Assembly: GCA_010909725.1 (NCBI GenBank) | Contig: JAACMV010000019.1 | Location: forward strand, 744,001-808,000 | Reading direction: 5' to 3' | DNA: 64,000 nucleotides | Source: Picochlorum sp. 'celeri' | Taxonomy: Eukaryota > Chlorophyta > Trebouxiophyceae | In this document: in pieces, positions 59,963 to 64,000 of the stretch | Numbering within the stretch: position 1 is the stretch's first letter | Layout: the number at the start of each line of letters is the position of its first letter | Made by a program: the position numbers and the translations under genes | Notes under the pieces: generated by a model | What the model saw: only the letters and a program-made list of their open reading frames with translations | Database searches by the model: none | Told to the model about the DNA's origin: nothing

Positions 59963-61931
59963 TTATTCAATTATGCTATATTCCTTCAGGTTGTAAATTT
60001 CAAATCTTCCATAGTACACGTTGGTGATTGTGTACCCATTGCCTCTCTTCTCTGTGGTGATGTATATAGGCCCTGCAGAGCAAAAACATGTATCAGACAC
60101 ATGGACTATGGTGAATTTAAAGCAGCTGGTCAGTGACACGCACCATCAAGGTTATAGTTCCCAACGTCCAAGAGAGCTTTGTAGAATTCAATTCGTCTGG
60201 TGTAAATATCACCGTTGCCTTTGATCGTCGTGTCTCTTATTTCTAAAAACTTGGCGAGCCATTGCATTTCGTCAACTCCATCCAATGGGTATCCACCCAT
60301 TTGTTGTGCTGTCTTCTCCACTATGTGGTCGATGGAGAATGGATCTTGTCTTCCCTGACCATGGTTGATCATAGCATCGTATATTTGTCCCTTGGTAAGC
60401 CCATAACGAGCCCCAATCCTCTGACCCCAGACCCTTGAGGGTTCATAATACCGTCTTTGCTGTATTATATCTTGGGCCTTTCTGAATGCTTCATCATTTC
60501 CAAGAGCTTCAACAGCTTCACAGAATCCAACAAGTCGACTTGTGCCATCGTTACCAGGTGATGGTTGCCTCATAATCTCCAAGTAATTTGCCATAATGAC
60601 ATCGTCTGGCCGCATCTTCAAGTACTCTTGGAGCACCTGTCGTCCATCAGCATGCTTTGTGACAAAACCACAGAATCCAAACGTGAATCCCCGACCATCA
60701 TTGATATTTTTGCAAAAACCATACTGAAGTTCTAGCTTGGCATTCTCAAAGATAGATGTCAGCATCAGTGCCCTTCTATACTGGTCTGGAGTCATATCCT
60801 GCCATTGGTATGGCCCTGTTGGTGTTGGAACAGATGGGACATCAGAAATGGGTTGTGGTATTGGTTCTGCAGGGACTGGAGATGGCGATGGAATAATCAT
60901 TGGAGGTGGCGGAGAAGGTGGTGGAGGAGAAGGAGGTGGTGGTGGTGGGATTTTCTTCACCTGTTGCACCTCATAGTTCTTTCCCAAAATGTACATCATT
61001 TCTCCAGGCTCAGAGCTCTTGGGTATAGTTTGTTTATTCAGATACTTTCCACTAAGCATCAAGTAGACGCTGCGAGTCTTGTCAGCACTGAAAAGGATAC
61101 CACTCTCCAGAGCAAGCACCTTGTCATTCACAGATATTTCCACCTCTCCATTACTGGATCTCCCTGTATTCACTCGAACAACGATTGATACACGATTCCA
61201 CGCAGATTTTTGGAATTTAAGAGTACTAATTTTTGAAATATCTGACTTTGCCTGAGGAATACGGCTGACAATGTCTGCTTCGCCCCGTTCATTCCAGCCA
61301 AGCTGTATTCTCCAGCACTGAGAACTCCTGTGATTTGGAGTGCACCACCACCTGCCACCGAGGATCCCAGGAAGGATACCACCAGAGCCCCATTCAAAAT
61401 TGGAAGAAAATTTGAAACGATAATTCAAGCGGATCGACCCGGTCCATCGTTCCAGCAGATGCAACCGTGTGTTGACTCCATTCTTTACCTTCCGGCTGGA
61501 GTTTTCAAAAACCATCCATGCACCAGGTTCTGGATTGATTTTAATACCCTTCCGTACTCTATATTTGGACTCTACAGCTGATAATCGGGTATCGCCCATT
61601 CTCGAAGGCGCCTGTATACAAAAAGAACACACACGGTATCAACACACGCATTGAGGGAGGGGGGGGGGGGGGGGGAAGAAGCATTCCTTGGTGTCCCCAA
61701 CTAGAACGATTGTAGGAATTCACGCACCTGCAGCTCTTCTGACGAAAACTCCTCGAGATAATCAAGGTTATAGTCCTCCCCTTCGTACGCCCACACATGG
61801 CGGCACCACAGAAATCCCAACAAGAGCCCCACAAGAAGCTGCCTTGGCAGTCGCTGCAGAAACGAGTCCCCGATCAATACAACAAACCTCTGATAAACAA
61901 TGCACGTTGATCTAAAGTACCATAGTATCAT
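59963..61931 (-). CDS. Secreted PL14-like / GH46 chitosanase fusion protein
   Basis: Three exons: 61931-61728, 61611-60144, 60072-59963; introns of 116 and 71 bp. 593 residues. Signal peptide: LPRQLLVGLLLGFLWCRHVWA. The N-terminal domain (about 100-290) resembles polysaccharide lyase 14 jelly-rolls (FKFSSNFEWGSGGILPGILGG, then RIQLGWNE). A Pro/Ser-rich linker follows (PPPPPPSPPPP, about 295-325). The C-terminal part (about 345-590) is a GH46 chitosanase: catalytic Glu in LTSIFENAKLELQYGF and Asp in NINDGRGFTFG, plus VKTAQQMGG-type and GVDEMQWLAKFLEIRD. The last exon completes the GH46 end NYNLDGPIYI. The enzymes are known mainly from bacteria and chloroviruses, so lateral acquisition is likely; the introns show it is now a native nuclear gene. 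Confidence 0.85.
61654..61675. repeat. Poly-G tract in an intron
   Basis: A run of 17 G (61659-61675) preceded by GGGAGG, inside intron 1 of the PL14-like/GH46 gene. The intron is transcribed from the minus strand, so the pre-mRNA carries poly-C here, while the plus strand could form a G-quadruplex. Confidence 0.9.
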
Positions 61932-62551
61932 TCAAAATCTCTTGAACTAGTCTCCATAAACATACCATGGTCATTTGGGAAGCTTTCGAGTCTCGGGAGC
62001 TGATCACACCGCTGGTGTCGAATTCTTCAATGCCCAAGCGACCTTTGAATCTTCTCGGTCTTTTCACTGTCGAACCCCAAAATATCAGTACTTATAAAGA
62101 TAAAATGGACGTGATCGTGGAATAGCATCATATATTCCCGTCAATCTACCACACTCGAGCAGGCAGATCACTATTCCCCCCTTTGCTCGCATGGCAAGGC
62201 ATAAGCCAGCATATGGCTGAAAGGCAATGCCACAGACTGTGTTAAAAAACAAAGTCGCTGGAGATGAATAGAATTCGACACCTTGATGGACAGTTTTTAC
62301 AAACTGGATTGTTATAAATACCATTTGAATAGAATACTAAAACGGATGATTATCCCTCATGAGAAGGATCTTTTCTGGAGCCTTGGCTCCAGAATGTTCT
62401 CCATACATACACAAACTACTACCATGCACCCTATATTTTATTTTACGCTAGCATGGCATCACTCTTGTATACACACAAGAAATTGCCAATCAATCAAGGT
62501 CGAGATGTATGTATCTCACATCAACACCCGGTACATTTAGTACCACAACCA
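61932..62551. other. Intergenic
   Basis: 5' flank of the fusion gene and 3' flank of RPB7; short frames only, one 85-codon plus frame (62283-62540) without motif. Confidence 0.4.
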
Positions 62552-63163
62552 TCATGTTGATATGCTCATCAACCCCAAAAAGTCATCACTCATAGTTGCA
62601 ACGGCAAAAATCTCATTTGCATCCACACGAGTACCCACAATGCGAACCCGTACTTCACTCCCAGGAATAATTTTATCCCCTTCACTCGTCACATACGCAG
62701 GTTCATGTGACGTATCAAATTCAAATTCCTCTGGAATAAGATGGTTGCTGACAAACAACTGCAAAGGACCAGCCTCTGCGAAAAATCCCATCTGCAGAGA
62801 TACATCATTAAAATAACCAATTGTGACCATGGATCAATCCCAGCGCATTCTTTCAACACAAAAATGAAAAACAACACACACCTTGTTCACAGACTTTACA
62901 GTTGCATCCAGCACTTCCCCTTTATGGGGCATGAACGTGATGCATCGGTACTGAACATTAAATCTAGCATATCCTACTCCTTCTCTGATCAACCCCTGTC
63001 CAATCGAGAACAAACTCGTCACTGCCAAGACGAAACCGTGCTTGCCAGTGCAGTACCCCTCTACTTCTTGCCGCAGCCTATCATAAATTTCATCCTTGAG
63101 CTTTGGTCCTAGAAATCGAGGATGAATCTCTAATTCTTTTGATAAATCAAGCGTATAAAACAT
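62552..63163 (-). CDS. RPB7: RNA polymerase II subunit RPB7
   Basis: Exons 63163-62882 and 62791-62552; intron 62881-62792 (90 bp, GTGTGT...GCAG). 173 residues, the usual size. The N-terminal tip-associated domain (about 1-80: FYTLDLSKELEIHPRFLGPKL; RFNVQYRCITFMPHKGEVLDATVKSVNK) joins across the intron to the OB/S1-like domain (MGFFAEAGPLQLFVSNHLIPEEFEFD; GSEVRVRIVGTRVDANEIFAVATM). RPB7 forms the stalk with RPB4 and binds nascent RNA. It reads away from the right-edge gene. Confidence 0.97.
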
Positions 63164-63569
63164 CGTAATCGATAACGATATCTGTTCTCAGTGCGTCGTC
63201 ATTGAAACATGAATTGGAAAAAACATACACGTGGCCTCCTCACGTATCTATACGATCGCTGCGTCCACAATGGTATTTTCATACATATATTTTGCATTAA
63301 TAACACAAATCGATTGGCCTGCGACGAGCATACGAGTCGAAAGAGCATCTTGCTTTTATATTTACATAATGTTCTATTTATGGACTCATTTGCATTCCCA
63401 GAATAAAACAAAACAATGCCTCGGTGTTTTGACAACTATTGGCCTTGATGCGGTGCATCTGTGCTGTTTAAGAAATATAAAGCGGCGATGGATGTCCAAT
63501 GAAAACCCAAGAGTATCCTGAAGGGGCTCCCAAGTGGCATGCCATGGTTCATGTACAAGGAGTCAGAGA
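63164..63569. other. Divergent intergenic region
   Basis: Promoter space for RPB7 (-) and the right-edge gene (+). A short frame ATGCCATGGTTC... at about 63540 reaches a stop after 28 codons and is in a different frame; it might be a 5' exon. No other feature seen. Confidence 0.35.
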
Positions 63570-64000
63570 ATGATGCGGAGGAGCCTGTGTATCTATCGTG
63601 TGATTCTGAAGGATGGTTTGAATGATCCACGAGTGGCTGCAATCAGAAGCATCTACGAGGGTGTCGTGAGAAACACCACCATCAGTATTCCTGAGCAAGA
63701 CAGGAGTCTAGAGTCAAAAAGCAAGGAAGTGGGTACTCGCGTTTCTGGTGGGATTCCTCACGAAGATGATGATTTTATCAGTGGTTTACGTCAATCTGCT
63801 GGCACAGGTATGTGGATTGAGAGCTCTGTAGCAGTCATAGTAATAATAATACTGTTTTTTTGTTCGTGTGTGTGAGGAGTTGCATATAGTGAATCACCAT
63901 GCTGTATTGCTGTGCAGGGGATATTGAAACGATGTGGATTCTTCGGGGACTCTACGAAGGATTTTCGTCCAAAGAAAAAGCTGCGACACGCATGTCCGAG
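63570..64000 (+). CDS. Unrecognised protein, partial at right edge
   Basis: Exons 63570-63807 and 63917 to beyond 64000; intron 63808-63916 (109 bp, GTATGT...GCAG). The join is in frame and gives SAGTGDIETMWILRGLYEGF. The N-terminal part (MMRRSLCIYRVILKDGLNDPRV...) has a basic start, then an acidic, Ser-rich stretch. Too little is inside the window to name a family. An upstream ATG in another frame (about 63540) is an alternative start if an extra intron exists. Confidence 0.5.

Noticed and set aside
1..64000. CRISPR array, operon or bacterial contig
   Set aside because: No direct-repeat/spacer array is seen; spliceosomal introns, proteasome, Mediator and TRAPP genes show a eukaryotic nuclear genome.

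Overview
This window is nuclear DNA of a eukaryote, most likely a green alga with a compact, gene-dense genome. The plant-lineage signals are a BSU1-like (Kelch plus PP1-type) phosphatase, a FAE1-type 3-ketoacyl-CoA synthase, a plant-type FAd subunit of mitochondrial ATP synthase, an ER-targeted ureidoglycine aminohydrolase, a VAS1/ISS1-type aromatic aminotransferase, and UGUAA (TGTAA) motifs just after several stop codons. A circularly permuted tRNA-Leu gene at 1504-1640 points the same way, because such genes are known from prasinophyte green algae, a red alga and nucleomorphs. No species can be named from the sequence alone.

Layout. Bases 1-4150 are gene-poor: a small unrecognised ORF, a 46-bp palindrome, the permuted tRNA-Leu(CAG), remains of a transposase and one orphan ORF. 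From about 4.1 kb onward genes are packed on both strands, many tail-to-tail with gaps of only 5-25 bp. In order they are: ABC half-transporter (-); beta-propeller/AspH-type hydroxylase fusion (+); pfkB sugar kinase (+); BSU1-like phosphatase (-); second pfkB kinase (+); RCC1-repeat protein (-); RPN8 (-); ATP synthase FAd (+); CBP20 (-); Mis18-like protein (-); CYP51 (+); Ala/Pro/Lys-rich probable plastid protein (+); Cys-rich secreted protein (-); DJ-1 (+); second ABC half-transporter (-); coiled-coil protein (+); cyclophilin-SYF2 fusion (-); helical-repeat organellar candidate (-); LSM2 (+); J-domain protein (-); Gly-rich membrane protein (+); MED4 (-); small ORF with a possible stop readthrough (-); ankyrin protein (+); VAS1-like aminotransferase (+); PrimPol (-); second ankyrin protein (-); unrecognised 651-residue protein (+); KEN-box protein (-); ureidoglycine aminohydrolase (-); aldo-keto reductase (+); PDCD5 (-); divergent PNPase (+); TM9SF/EMP70 (-); TRAPPC2 (+); ataxin-2-like (+); KCS (+); PL14-like/GH46 chitosanase fusion (-); RPB7 (-); and a partial unrecognised gene (+) at the right edge.

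Introns. I could place 26 spliceosomal introns by joining conserved protein segments in frame. They are short (56-156 bp), end in CAG or TAG, and 23 of 26 have a pyrimidine at donor position +4 (mostly GTACGT, GTGCGT, GTATGT or GTGTGT) instead of the usual GTRAGT. Several are multiples of three without stops and read through as coding sequence in a plain ORF scan.

The genes do not form operons. They are housekeeping functions (splicing, transcription, proteasome, trafficking, organelle RNA and energy metabolism) mixed with lineage-specific genes. The points most worth following are the permuted tRNA, the PL14-like/GH46 fusion with introns, the PNPase whose second catalytic core and KH loop have decayed, the hydroxylase fusion, the cyclophilin-SYF2 fusion and the donor-site consensus.
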